Shown: positions 9,263-19,084 of the stretch, piece by piece
Layout: the number at the start of each line of letters is the position of its first letter
Position numbering within the stretch: the first letter of the stretch is position 1
Assembly: GCA_001970955.1 (NCBI GenBank)
Contig: MPUH01000708.1
Coordinates: 1-39,350, forward strand
Direction of reading: 5' to 3'
DNA: 39,350 nucleotides
Origin: Stentor coeruleus
Taxonomy: Eukaryota; Ciliophora; Heterotrichea; Heterotrichida; Stentoridae
Notes under the pieces: model-generated
Databases searched by the model: none
What the model was told of the DNA's origin: nothing
What the model saw: only the letters and a program-made list of their open reading frames with translations
Made by a program: the position numbers and the translations under genes

Positions 9263-9267
9263 AATAA

Positions 9268-9765
9268 ATGCATAAAGACTTTGAATACTACCTCTACCCT
9301 TCACAGAGTAAACGCCTTATCAGTCGTTTAAACTTTAAAAAGTCCCGTTTTACCGCATCAGGTCATGAAATCATATCAGATCTTGAAAAATTAAAGTCAT
9401 TTTCCACAAATTTACCAACTACAAATGAGAATATAGAATCATCCTTAGTGCAAATTCCTTCTAAGCGTAGAAGGCCTGTTATTAATCAAAATCCCCAATT
9501 ACCCTCTGCTGAAACTGAAGCGATTTCAGCCTTAACATTCCTTATGTTATGTAAAAATCCTAAAAAATCCCGAAAAAGTTCATATGAATCCTCACAAAAA
9601 TCAGAAGAAAATCTCCCTCCTCCAAAAACCCAAATAGCTGAGTCTAATGTCCCAGCTTTTTCAGTACAAGATTCTATATCATGCAGAAACACATTACTTA
9701 AAGCGTTATCTCCAATATCATCAAAGATTTTCCTAAATCAAAAACCAAAAAATCAAGTAAGATAA
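9268..9765 (+). CDS. Unknown Ser/Lys-rich protein
   Basis: 165 residues, family not recognised. Rich in Ser, Lys, Asn and Pro and probably disordered, with a basic N-terminal third (SKRLISRLNFKKSRF) and a short helix-prone stretch, AISALTFLMLCKNPKK, near 85-100. PSKRRRP near 63-69 could be a nuclear localisation signal. No signal peptide or membrane segment. It begins at the first ATG after the N9169 join and ends in TAA. An unbroken frame of this length in 70% AT sequence, with codon use like its neighbours, supports a real gene. Confidence 0.6.
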   Translation: MHKDFEYYLYPSQSKRLISRLNFKKSRFTASGHEIISDLEKLKSFSTNLPTTNENIESSLVQIPSKRRRPVINQNPQLPSAETEAISALTFLMLCKNPKKSRKSSYESSQKSEENLPPPKTQIAESNVPAFSVQDSISCRNTLLKALSPISSKIFLNQKPKNQVR

Positions 9766-9951
9766 CTGGATGATATAAAAAAAATCAAAGAATCTCTATA
9801 GTAACTAATAGAAAAGTATATAATTAGGATTTTTATATATAATTTTTTTAATAAGAATACGGTTTTTTCTTAGAGCAATGATAGGAAAATTGGATAACAG
9901 ATGATTATATGCTTTTTGCAAGTTTTGGAGCATTTAATTGTATATAAATCT

Positions 9952-11322
9952 ATGATTAAAAAAATAACTCTGAAGAAAAACAGAAGGAAAAAGGTAGAAA
10001 ATAGTCCGAATTTGATCGGATTACACAAAAGTAAAGAACACAAAAGTCTAACGCCTACAAAGTTAGAGGAAAAACTTGCTTTAGACACTTCAGATTTAAT
10101 GAAAAAAATAGCCAGCCGAGCTATTAAGCCGCTTAAAGACTTGGGAGTAGGCCAAAAACTATCTATAATCAAAACCCCACAGAAAAAGATCAAAACTTCT
10201 CCATTCTCCCAGAACCTAAGTAAAAACCAAGATAGTTTGAGAAGTAAAAAAAAATTCAAATATGTATATGAACCAAAAACTCCTTTTAGAAGTTTTGAAA
10301 AAGTGTATAAACTAACTCCAAGAAGTTCACCAATTTCTAACAGATCTTGTATTAATTCATCATTCCGAGATCAGTTCAGCACACGATCAAACTTTGAGTG
10401 CCTAACAAATTTTAAAGAAAATGGAGAAGCCCAATCACTTGTTATAAAAAACAGTATAGACAAGTTTAGGCTTGAGTACATTTTTTCATCTCATAGAAAT
10501 TGTATAAACGCTCTTGCTATAAACAACAGCTGTCTTTTTACAGCATCATCTGATTACACAATAAAAAAGTGGAAGTTGCTCCCTACAACTCCGAATCCTT
10601 ATAGAGAAAAAGAGTACCTAGACGGGGAGATTTTCAAGAATAATAAAGTTTTGTTTAGCCATAAGCGTCCTATATCATGTTTAGCAGTAAAAGACAATTT
10701 TTTATACTCAGGATCAAATGATGGGGTTATCAAACAATGGGCTCCAGACTGTGAAAAAACTATAAAATCATATTTCCCTATAAAGAATTTCCTAATACTT
10801 GGATCATATTTATTATGTTCATCTTATGAAAACATATCATTAATCGATAGTTTTACATTCAGAAATATCATGAATGTAAACGACAAAAAGACATCATGTC
10901 TTGGAATCCGCACTGAAAATCAATATTTTTCTGGAACTCAAAACGGGATGTTAAAATTATGGGATTTAAGGAACTCAAAACCATCAAAAAGTATTTATTC
11001 CCATTCAGATTCAGTTACTGGTATACAAAATATTGATAATATTCTTATAACATGTTCTTATGATGGGTATATAAAACATTGGGATTTAAGGAATTTTAAA
11101 GAAGTTAATAAATATTATGCTGATAGCGAGCTTGAAAGAGTTTTAGGATTTGGAAATAGAATTGTTACTGGAGGAGATGGGGTAAGGGTTTGGAATGGAG
11201 ATGAAAGGATAATATTGTATAAAGGTAGATGCAAGGATTTGATTGTAGAGGAAGATAATATTTATGCTGCTGTTGATGAAAATGTTATAGTATGGAGTGT
11301 TGATAATTTAAGCAAAGGGTGA
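9952..11322 (+). CDS. WD40-repeat protein with long basic N-terminus
   Basis: 456 residues from MIKKITLKK. Residues 1-175 are basic, Ser/Pro-rich and probably disordered. Residues 178-452 form a WD40 propeller of about six or seven blades: HRNCINALAINNSCLFTASSDYTIKKW, HKRPISCLAVKDNFLYSGSNDGVIKQW, then YFSGTQNGMLKLWDLRN, ILITCSYDGYIKHWDLRN and VTGGDGVRVW. Several blades are degenerate (ENISLIDS, NVIVWSVD). Such propellers are interaction platforms; the partner is unknown. The frame is open back to an ATG at 9901, but those 17 extra residues are hydrophobic and unlike the basic tail, so the second ATG is preferred. It stops with TGA, evidence that TGA is a stop here. Confidence 0.85.
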   Translation: MIKKITLKKNRRKKVENSPNLIGLHKSKEHKSLTPTKLEEKLALDTSDLMKKIASRAIKPLKDLGVGQKLSIIKTPQKKIKTSPFSQNLSKNQDSLRSKKKFKYVYEPKTPFRSFEKVYKLTPRSSPISNRSCINSSFRDQFSTRSNFECLTNFKENGEAQSLVIKNSIDKFRLEYIFSSHRNCINALAINNSCLFTASSDYTIKKWKLLPTTPNPYREKEYLDGEIFKNNKVLFSHKRPISCLAVKDNFLYSGSNDGVIKQWAPDCEKTIKSYFPIKNFLILGSYLLCSSYENISLIDSFTFRNIMNVNDKKTSCLGIRTENQYFSGTQNGMLKLWDLRNSKPSKSIYSHSDSVTGIQNIDNILITCSYDGYIKHWDLRNFKEVNKYYADSELERVLGFGNRIVTGGDGVRVWNGDERIILYKGRCKDLIVEEDNIYAAVDENVIVWSVDNLSKG

Positions 11323-12421
11323 GATTGTGTAAAATGTTAAATTATAGGATAGTAAAAACTAGAGATGGAAGTGGAAAGTTTTGATAAGGTATTTAAAGGA
11401 TGGTTTGTGAGATGATAAGGTTGTATATAGGATAAGATAGATTATGATTGGATATGATAGTTTATAGTATTGGATTTTTTTTTTTTGGTTGATTCTTGTA
11501 ATAGAATAAATTTGTTATGGATGTTATTGATATGATTGAAATCAAGTAAAATTTATTCGAATTTATTGTGAAAATTTTTATTAATTTTTGGAGATTAGAA
11601 TTTTTGATTTGATTTTAATACTTAAGAAATATTTAGTTAGTTCTAATGGGAAGTATAAACCTTTAATTTATTATAAACTTTCAATTTTCTACCTTTAAGT
11701 TTTCGCTATCTCTAAAAATTAGCCTATATCATAAAAATTCAAATTTCTTAGGTTTCATCTGTTAAAATTTGTATGCACTATCACAAGTTAAGGATTTTCT
11801 ATAATCTAATATTATTTTTTCAAAACTAAAAATTATAAAATCATTTCTCCAAAAAAAAATCCTCAAATTGGAAACGAGGTTAATACATTGGCAAAATAGT
11901 GATACCAATTAAAAATCCTAACTTGAAAAGAATCTTCCTCAAAAACTCATATAATACAAATTCATATTCAACCGAACTCAAATAGGACCCTAACCAAAAA
12001 GTTGTGTAGAGGAAACTCATAGTTTTAAAAGAGTATCTACATGCTTAATTCTTATAGTTATAATTTTTACTTATCATTAAGCCAAAATGTTACTAAAATC
12101 TCTGAGATAAAAATTTTAACAAGAAATTACTGAAAATATCTAGTCTTTGCCCTGATTCTTATAAAATCTAAAACATAATAAGTAATATACAAGCAAATTT
12201 CCAGTTTAAAGTGAAAAAAAAGATAATCTAATATTGTCAGGATAATCAAAAATACAAATCACATGTTTGCCTGAAATTATATTTTAAATACTTATAAATT
12301 TATATCATAATATATAATTATATAAACCTATCCTAACTTTTATTTATAAATTCTTAAGTAATATATCTTTCTAGGACAAATACTATTATCAAATCATATT
12401 TTTTTGGGAAATGCCATTATT
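11323..12421. other. 1.1-kb gap, no gene seen
   Basis: Stop-rich in all frames. The left 300 bp are G-rich and C-poor on the plus strand and the right 700 bp are C-containing and G-poor, the pattern found on either side of plus-strand genes here. No tRNA or other RNA gene recognised. Confidence 0.5.
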
Positions 12422-13621
12422 ATGATAACAAATTCTTTAAGCGACGATTCAAAATCTTCCGATGACGAGTTTTGGACTAGTTTCGAAAAGCCTGAAGCCC
12501 CTAAAAAGTCTCAGCAAAAGATCATAACCAAAGAAAATTTAAAATTTGTCTCCTTAAGACCAACAGAAAAAGAAAGGTACGAAAAAACAATCACAAACAT
12601 CAGATTTAGCAAAGAAGAGGAAATACGCAATCTTAAAATAAAAATCGAAAACAAAACAAAAAAAGAACTATTCGACTCTATTAATGAAGTAAAACTTTCA
12701 TTTCAAAAAGAAGCATTACGATTACAAGATACATATGCTGATTCTCGTCAAAGCTTACAGAAAAAAGATAATGAAATTATTTCCCTTATCTCTCTTATAG
12801 GCGAACAAGGGTATTTAATATCGAAAATGCGTGTTGCGTATAGAAGAATGAAAAAAAACTATCGACCGCAACAGCCTCAGCCAGATGAAGAATTAAAGTC
12901 ACAAGTTCAAGCATTAAAAATACAAGTAGGTGCATATAAATTATTATGTGAGCAATATAGAGATGAAGTTGATAAATACAAAAATCAAAATTCGAAATTA
13001 ACTGAAGAAAATATAGAACTAAAAAACCAATACGAAAAAATTTCAAATGATTTTGCCAACTTCTCTAATGAACAATGTGAAAAAGCTAAAAAAGAAAAAG
13101 AAGATGCGATTACAGAATTTAATAAATATAAACTACAGGTTAGTAAAGAAGTTGAAGTTAGAGAACTTCTTAATATAAGACAAACTCAAATAATTTCTAC
13201 ATTACAAGATGAACTTAAGAATGCTAAGATTATATTAAATAGTCCAAGAATGAGATATAAATTATTAGAAAGGTTGAAAGATGTAGAAGAAAAGGAAGTT
13301 AAAGATACTAAAGATGCTAAAGAAATAAAGGAAATTAATGAAAGTAAAAATTCAGAAAGGAGTATGATGAAAGCTAAAACTAATTCTGTGACTAAGTATC
13401 CTCAAAGTTTTAAAGCAAGATCTTCTAATTATTCGTATAAAGAGTATAAAGCATTTGAATCTGAGTCTTCTAGTAAAGGACTGTTTGGTCTTCGTCCTTC
13501 TAGTATAACACCAAGACTTGAGCGAATACAGAATCGTTCTAAAGCTGCTAGTTCAAATGATAGTCGACAAAAATTCTCGAAAAAATCAGTACTTTTTTAT
13601 AGTAACACTGAAGAGTTTTAA
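12422..13621 (+). CDS. Coiled-coil protein of unknown function
   Basis: 399 residues from MITNSLSDDSKSSDDEFW; family not recognised. An acidic Ser/Asp head is followed by long Lys/Glu/Gln-rich coiled coil from about 45 to 265, interrupted by a proline patch (NYRPQQPQPDEE) around 140-152. The tail from about 285 is a charged repeat-like run (KDVEEKEVKDTKDAKEIKE) and then a basic, Ser/Tyr-rich disordered end. The architecture is that of a structural or cytoskeletal protein. The open frame reaches six codons further upstream but without an ATG, so 12422 is the start. Stop TAA. Confidence 0.75.
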   Translation: MITNSLSDDSKSSDDEFWTSFEKPEAPKKSQQKIITKENLKFVSLRPTEKERYEKTITNIRFSKEEEIRNLKIKIENKTKKELFDSINEVKLSFQKEALRLQDTYADSRQSLQKKDNEIISLISLIGEQGYLISKMRVAYRRMKKNYRPQQPQPDEELKSQVQALKIQVGAYKLLCEQYRDEVDKYKNQNSKLTEENIELKNQYEKISNDFANFSNEQCEKAKKEKEDAITEFNKYKLQVSKEVEVRELLNIRQTQIISTLQDELKNAKIILNSPRMRYKLLERLKDVEEKEVKDTKDAKEIKEINESKNSERSMMKAKTNSVTKYPQSFKARSSNYSYKEYKAFESESSSKGLFGLRPSSITPRLERIQNRSKAASSNDSRQKFSKKSVLFYSNTEEF

Positions 13622-13913
13622 TTCTATATAATATTTAGATTTTCCTGATATAATTATATGTGATAAGATTATATACCCAACCATTGAAATCTTAATAATT
13701 TTCTATTCTATATTTTTATATAAACTTTTCTGATTATTGGATAATTTTTGGGAAAAAATAGAAAAAATGATTATCAAAATCATCTAAATCTCAATTTCAA
13801 TCATCAACTCCTTTCAATATTTCTCATCACAATAATCAACAAAATTTTTAATTATCAGGATTATCCATATAACCAAATTCTAAAAGCATTTACAACTTAT
13901 AAATACTTTTATA
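13622..13913. other. Short spacer before MORN gene
   Basis: 292 bp; the right half is nearly free of G on the coding strand. No gene seen. Confidence 0.4.
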
Positions 13914-15005
13914 ATGGGTAGCTGCAATTGCATGCAAGCCAAAAACGAACCAGTCAATGAAATAACCCAAGAAAAACAAGATCAGTCAAACAACAATCAA
14001 GATTGCCAGCTTCATCATTCTTCAGATCATTTAAAAAAAGAATCTTCAGAAGCTCCACAAAGTTTAAAAACAAATGTCCCAGGTGAAGAAACTTCTCAAG
14101 AACAACTCTGCCAAATGATCCAAGTTCAAGCATTATTCCGTAGAATCTACGCACAAAAAACATTTGAAAATGAACAAAAAGTTTTAAATGTTGATAAAAT
14201 AATCCCTGAAGAAGCAGCTTTAATAATAAGTAATGAAGCTAAAAAAACATATTTCACTCTTGGTCCTTTGAAAATTGATACACCTGATATATGGAATAAA
14301 TCTAATCTTTGTGTATTGAAAGATGGGAGTATTTATTATGGGAAATTAAATGATATTGGAGATCCAGAAGGTAAAGGGATTATGTTTTATTCTGATGGGA
14401 GTATAATTGAAGGGATGTGGAATAAAGGTATGATGTGTGGATATGGGAGGAGGATAAGCCCAAAAGCTGATGTTTATATAGGAGAGTGGCTGAATTGGAA
14501 AATGCATGGAAATGGGAAAATGTTGTATTCTAATAATAACTCTTATGAAGGGGAATGGAAAGAAGATATGCAAGATGGGAAAGGCATTGAAATATGGGGT
14601 GATGGATCTCGTTTTGAAGGAAACTATAAAAATGGTTTGAAAAATGGGTATGGGAAATTTTGTTGGACTGATGGGAGTTATTATATAGGGGAATTTTTTA
14701 ATGATCATATTCATGGAAAAGGAAAATATGTATGGATAAATCGTGAATATGAAGGGGAATGGAGGGGAAATAAAATGCATGGAAGAGGAGTTTTTAAATG
14801 GAATGATGGGAAAAGTTATGAAGGCGATTATTTTAATGATCAGAAACATGGGTGGGGTATATTTTCTTGGCCTGATGGGAAAAAGTATGAAGGCTACTGG
14901 TTTGAAGGGAAGCAGAATGGTGAAGGGACCTTGAGTTTCAGAGGCAATTTGCGTTCTGGAATATGGAAAAACGGGAAATTAATAAAAAGAAACGAAGATG
15001 TATAA
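13914..15005 (+). CDS. MORN-repeat protein with myristoylation/palmitoylation motif
   Basis: 363 residues. The N-terminus MGSCNCMQ has Gly2 and Ser-Cys-x-Cys, the arrangement for N-myristoylation plus palmitoylation, so membrane or ciliary-membrane anchoring is likely. A disordered Gln/Ser-rich stretch follows (10-65), then an IQ-like element VQALFRRIYAQK (71-82) that could bind calmodulin. From about 139 to 355 run some nine MORN repeats (for example YEGEWKEDMQDGKGIEIW and YEGDYFNDQKHGWGIFSW). One repeat is short: after KYVWINRE it lacks the usual DG turn. MORN proteins in protists commonly organise membrane-cytoskeleton junctions and ciliary structures; the specific role is inference. Stop TAA. 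Confidence 0.9.
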   Translation: MGSCNCMQAKNEPVNEITQEKQDQSNNNQDCQLHHSSDHLKKESSEAPQSLKTNVPGEETSQEQLCQMIQVQALFRRIYAQKTFENEQKVLNVDKIIPEEAALIISNEAKKTYFTLGPLKIDTPDIWNKSNLCVLKDGSIYYGKLNDIGDPEGKGIMFYSDGSIIEGMWNKGMMCGYGRRISPKADVYIGEWLNWKMHGNGKMLYSNNNSYEGEWKEDMQDGKGIEIWGDGSRFEGNYKNGLKNGYGKFCWTDGSYYIGEFFNDHIHGKGKYVWINREYEGEWRGNKMHGRGVFKWNDGKSYEGDYFNDQKHGWGIFSWPDGKKYEGYWFEGKQNGEGTLSFRGNLRSGIWKNGKLIKRNEDV

Positions 15006-15158
15006 TATTTAAATAGAAACTTGTATGAAAAAATAACTACTATAGTACATAACATAATTTTATCAATAAAATTACTCTATTCATCCATACTCATTGCAAT
15101 TATCTTTATAATTTCTTAATTATCATATAAATAAACACTCACATAGTATCTTATAAAT

Positions 15159-15641
15159 ATGGGAACGCCAGTGTATCTTACTAATCATGCAAACTTTTTA
15201 AGACAAACTAATTTAGATGCAAGAAAACATCTTGAAGAAGCACTTCAAAACTCGTATTTTAGAAGTGATGTAAAAAACTATATCAGGCATAGAGAGGAGT
15301 TTATAAATGAACTAAGAAAAGTTACTGAAAAAGCGTGGGAATTAGTTGATATACCTATGAAATTGATTTATAGCAAGTGTGAGGCTTTAGATATTAAGTG
15401 CAAAAACCTTTGTTTACAGTTTTCAATAACAATATCACTACAAACTAGTGCAAATGGAAAGTATTTTAGAGGTATATTGATAGAAAAAAAAACTTTCGAA
15501 AGATTCAGGCTTAATGAATACACGTGGATAACTCCATGTGAGGGAAAATTTTTTAGGAAGATAGATTTAGGAGATTTTTACTTAATTTCTATGAAGAGCT
15601 CTGAAAATTTTGACTACAAATTCTCGAAAAAAAAAGTATGA
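15159..15641 (+). CDS. Unknown 160-residue protein
   Basis: 160 residues, family not recognised. The first 75 residues are charged and helix-prone (LDARKHLEEALQNSYFRSDVKNYIRHREEFINELRKV). The rest looks like a beta-rich segment (LCLQFSITISLQTSANGKYFRGILIEKKTFERF...GDFYLISM). No signal peptide or membrane helix. MGTPV could be read as a weak myristoylation start. It lies 150 bp after the MORN gene on the same strand and ends with TGA. Confidence 0.65.
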   Translation: MGTPVYLTNHANFLRQTNLDARKHLEEALQNSYFRSDVKNYIRHREEFINELRKVTEKAWELVDIPMKLIYSKCEALDIKCKNLCLQFSITISLQTSANGKYFRGILIEKKTFERFRLNEYTWITPCEGKFFRKIDLGDFYLISMKSSENFDYKFSKKKV

Positions 15642-16386
15642 TACATAAAATAGATATTGTAAATTAACTTTTTTTAAACATATTTACAAGTTTAATATCT
15701 AAAATTACATATCGAATCAAAATGCATATCCAATCCTGAAATCTTTGTTATTATAACATAACCAAGCTCACTAAAATACTCACAAAGCATAAAAATTCTA
15801 ATATCATTAAGTATAAACTCCAAATCTCATATCATAAAATTATAATCACTTAAATCAAAGTTAATATTCTAACTAAAATATTTATCCCTACAATAATAAA
15901 GGTTGAGAAAAAAATAAATATACTTTCTGGAGTGTTTTCAGTGCTTGAGTTTTATTATAAATAGTTTGAAGACCATAAGATGAAGAACTTAAATGGCAGA
16001 TTTTTTTTTTTAAATATGCGACTTGAAATTAGAGATGAGAGGTTATTTCTTGAACTTAAGAAGTTTGATAAAGTAGATAATGGCTTTCAGATAAGATTAT
16101 AAAGATTAGATTGATTTACAACGCAAACTAGTTCACCATAATTGCATCTGATAAAGCAAATCTCTTTAATGCTTTTCTAAATGAGCTTAAACAAAAATTT
16201 AACTTAAATAAAAATCCTAATGCATTTTGCTAATAATAAACACCTGTTTCTAGTAGAATTTTAATTTTTACTTGATTTCATTGATGAATTACTTAATTCA
16301 GTTTTAATGTATAGTTTACCTTCATACTCCTCAGCATTATTATAATTACCGATCTTTACAAGACTATTGATTCTATAAAATTATAT
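15642..16386. other. 745-bp gap with a possible degraded gene
   Basis: No intact gene. A 40-codon ORF (15980-16102) and, in another frame, a protein-like stretch (16132-16233, FTIIASDKANLFNAFLNELK...) lie close together and could be pieces of one decayed or mis-sequenced gene. A TAG at 16129 and a frame shift separate them, and no 15-nt intron fits. Confidence 0.4.
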
Positions 16387-17058
16387 CTATAATACTCTAA
16401 ATAACGACGGCAACGGTAAAAATTTCTCTTCAGGTACATATGGTTCTATACCAATATCTTCAAGCATAATCTGACTACAAAAATGTTTTAAAAGTAGCCA
16501 CTTAAGTGTACACGATAAATCATGATCATCTCTAGCACAGCACTTAAACCCAAATCTCTTAATAAGCTTTTCACAATCAAAATCACTAAACAGAAACTCT
16601 ACATAATAAAAATAAGATTCCCTTGTTTCTGCTTTTTCTAAATACTCTTTGCAAAACTCAGCATTGAAACTTCTTTTCAAATGGTCTATTTTCATTTTCT
16701 TCCGCTTCATAATTTCATTTACTGGACCAACTTCTACAGGAATGATTTCTGATAATATATGCTTATATTTTATAAAGGTACTCTGTAATAAATTCCAATA
16801 TTCTTGTCTGTAACTATTATAATTAGTGCTTTCTATAAATTCTTTAGGATATGTATCGTTTGACATAATCTGCCTGAGGATACGCTTATGGCCACGGATC
16901 ATTTTGCATCTAATGTACTCTTTTTTAGGAAACTTACGACATCCTTTTGATATAAATTGACTTCTAATCTTGGTTTCAGCTTTGACTTTTCTTGAACTTA
17001 TGCTTCTAGAGCTGGAATTCTCGAAGCAGTGAGGATCAATTGATTTAAGTCCTTTCAT
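16387..17058 (-). CDS. Unknown Lys/Arg-rich protein
   Basis: 223 residues, family not recognised. The N-terminal half is strongly basic (SSRKVKAETKIRSQ, KKEYIRCKMIRGHKRILRQIM). The middle is helical (NSYRQEYWNLLQSTFIKYKHILSEI) and the end has a compact-looking segment with cysteines and histidines (FGFKCCARDDHDLSCTLKWLLLKHFC, about 170-195) that might bind metal, although no known finger spacing fits. It looks globular rather than disordered. Start is the only ATG upstream of the conserved-looking part; stop is TAG. It stands alone, with large gaps on both sides. Confidence 0.65.
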   Translation of the reverse strand: MKGLKSIDPHCFENSSSRSISSRKVKAETKIRSQFISKGCRKFPKKEYIRCKMIRGHKRILRQIMSNDTYPKEFIESTNYNSYRQEYWNLLQSTFIKYKHILSEIIPVEVGPVNEIMKRKKMKIDHLKRSFNAEFCKEYLEKAETRESYFYYVEFLFSDFDCEKLIKRFGFKCCARDDHDLSCTLKWLLLKHFCSQIMLEDIGIEPYVPEEKFLPLPSLFRVL

Positions 17059-19084
17059 TTAATTATTATATTCAAAATGTCCGTTTCAGACTCAAATGGA
17101 TTTACATTTTTAATTCTAAATAATTATTCTAATAATTAAAGTTTATATACCTTATAAGGGTTTATGTTTTCTTGATTTCCAGAATATGATAATAAATTTT
17201 TAAGATTTTCAAGGCTTGTGAATTTATATTTTCTTTGATTTTTAGATATGCTAATAGATTTTTAGGGTTTTTAGGGCTTGCAAACTATGAGATTGACTTT
17301 TTTAAATGTGCTTTCTTAAATATTGATAGATTGAAAGCTTTATAGGAAACTTTTGAAGAATTGCAGTTGAGATTTAATTTTTCATTTGTGTAGTAATGAA
17401 GTGATGGGTAGTTTGAAAATTTACACTTTGAGGTGAATCAATTTTTCTCAGGGTAAAAATTAGGAAATTTAAACCAAAAAGGTTATAGGATAAGTGAAAA
17501 TAAGAATATATGATTGAATTATTAAAGGATGAGAATGCCTTTTGATCTTTTATTTAAAAAAATCTAAAGAAACAATCCTTTGATTAGCATATTGTTCGCT
17601 AAAAATGATAGGAGGAATATCTGGGTTTTATTTAAGGCACAAAAAAAAGCAAAAAGTTTGCCAATATTAAATCAAGAAAATTTTAAGAATATCTTGGAGG
17701 TTAAGATTATAAAATCCTTTCGATAAAGCTAATGTGTAAAGTATTCAAAAAATAAGAACTAAAAATTTCATAGATAAAGAAAATGGCAGGATGAAAAATT
17801 TGATGCTTGGCTGCTTTAAATATTTTATGCTTTATTATAGTCAAAGCTAATTTGTTAATTAGTAGCATAATTTAAAATCAAAAAAATAAATATTATAGAA
17901 AAGACTAATAATCAATATAGGCTATAATACCTTAAATAGAAATACTATTCAACTCAACAAAAATTTAAAAGACTATATAAGCTTTAAAAATAGCTAAAGT
18001 TTTTAATCCTAAATGTTTTTATATTATTGTAAAAAAATTTTTAGGAATTTGCTGATTGTATGGAAGCAGGATTTATTTTTTAAATAATCTAGTAATAAAA
18101 CTTTAATAATTTTAGCTTCAATAGCATATTCTGCATTGTATGCTATAGATTGAAATGTATACATGAAGAAACAAATATTCGCCAACTTTTGGAATTTCCA
18201 ATATTCTTATGGTTTTATACTTTCATACAAAAAATTATATTAGGCTTAAATAGTCCTTGATTTTATAGATTAGCAGGTGTTTACTAAAGTTATAATAAAC
18301 TCTTTGCGATCTGATATTAAAGCTTGTCTCATAATAATTAGATTATTATTATAATAAACCATTTTCTAAATTTTTGGCAAAATACAACAATGTTTTGGGG
18401 ATTTTAGTTTTAAACTTTATGGAGATATTACAAATTAAGATTATAGAGAGTGAATGATATATACTAATTATGCACAATAAGTTGAATTAAAATTTAACTG
18501 AGAATAATACGATGAAATACTATTATTAATTATTTTAGTAGAGAGTTACTTTAGTCAAAATTGTGAGTTTTTTTATTATTCTTGGTATATAAATTCAAAA
18601 AATACAAAGCAAATCTTTGTTTATTTTTATGTTATGATTAGGTTTGCATTTTTGTTACCATTAAAATAATTTAAAAAATAGATGCAACAATAGGCAAAAA
18701 AATGTATCAAATTTCATCTCGATAAGTAAATACAATAATTTTTTATTCTAAAAGTATTTCCTATCATCCTAAAAAAAATAGAATAAGATTTTCTAAATAC
18801 ATTCAAATGAGAAAACAGATATATACCCAAACAAATATTTAAAACTTCATTAAAGAGTTCTTCGATTTATTTACAAAATTATTATACTAAATGTTAAAAT
18901 TAATTATCCAAATACAAAAATCAATAATTCCAGTATTCAATTTAAAACTAAAAAATCCTTGATAAATAAATCATATCAAATCATAACACTTAAAAAAACA
19001 TATACAAAATTTCCTTATATAACCATACAACTAATTATATAAAAAATCCCAATATTCTTTATAGTAATTCTAAGATTAAACAAA
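17059..19084. other. 2.0-kb gap, no gene seen
   Basis: Largest gene-free stretch of the window. Very AT-rich, with all frames closed by stops at short intervals. The left side is G-rich and the right side C-containing but G-poor on the plus strand, as expected between the 5' ends of a minus gene and a plus gene. No tRNA B-box or other RNA signature recognised. Confidence 0.5.

Larger units (their letters stand above)
8552..9267. other. Spacer inflated by two joins and a 57-bp duplication
   Basis: Contains the N8714 overlap, the 57-bp tandem repeat and the N9169 overlap. The left half is G-rich on the plus strand and the right half G-poor, as expected between two plus-strand genes. No gene seen. 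Confidence 0.6.

Noticed and set aside
9870..10259. 129-codon minus-strand ORF opposite the WD40 gene N-terminus.
   Set aside because: Leu/Phe-rich antisense of a Lys/Ser-rich coding stretch; no start context or family.
14346..14849. 167-codon minus-strand ORF opposite the MORN gene.
   Set aside because: It is the mirror of Gly/Lys/Glu-rich MORN repeats, giving Ile/Phe/Pro-rich nonsense. The plus-strand frame explains the sequence fully.
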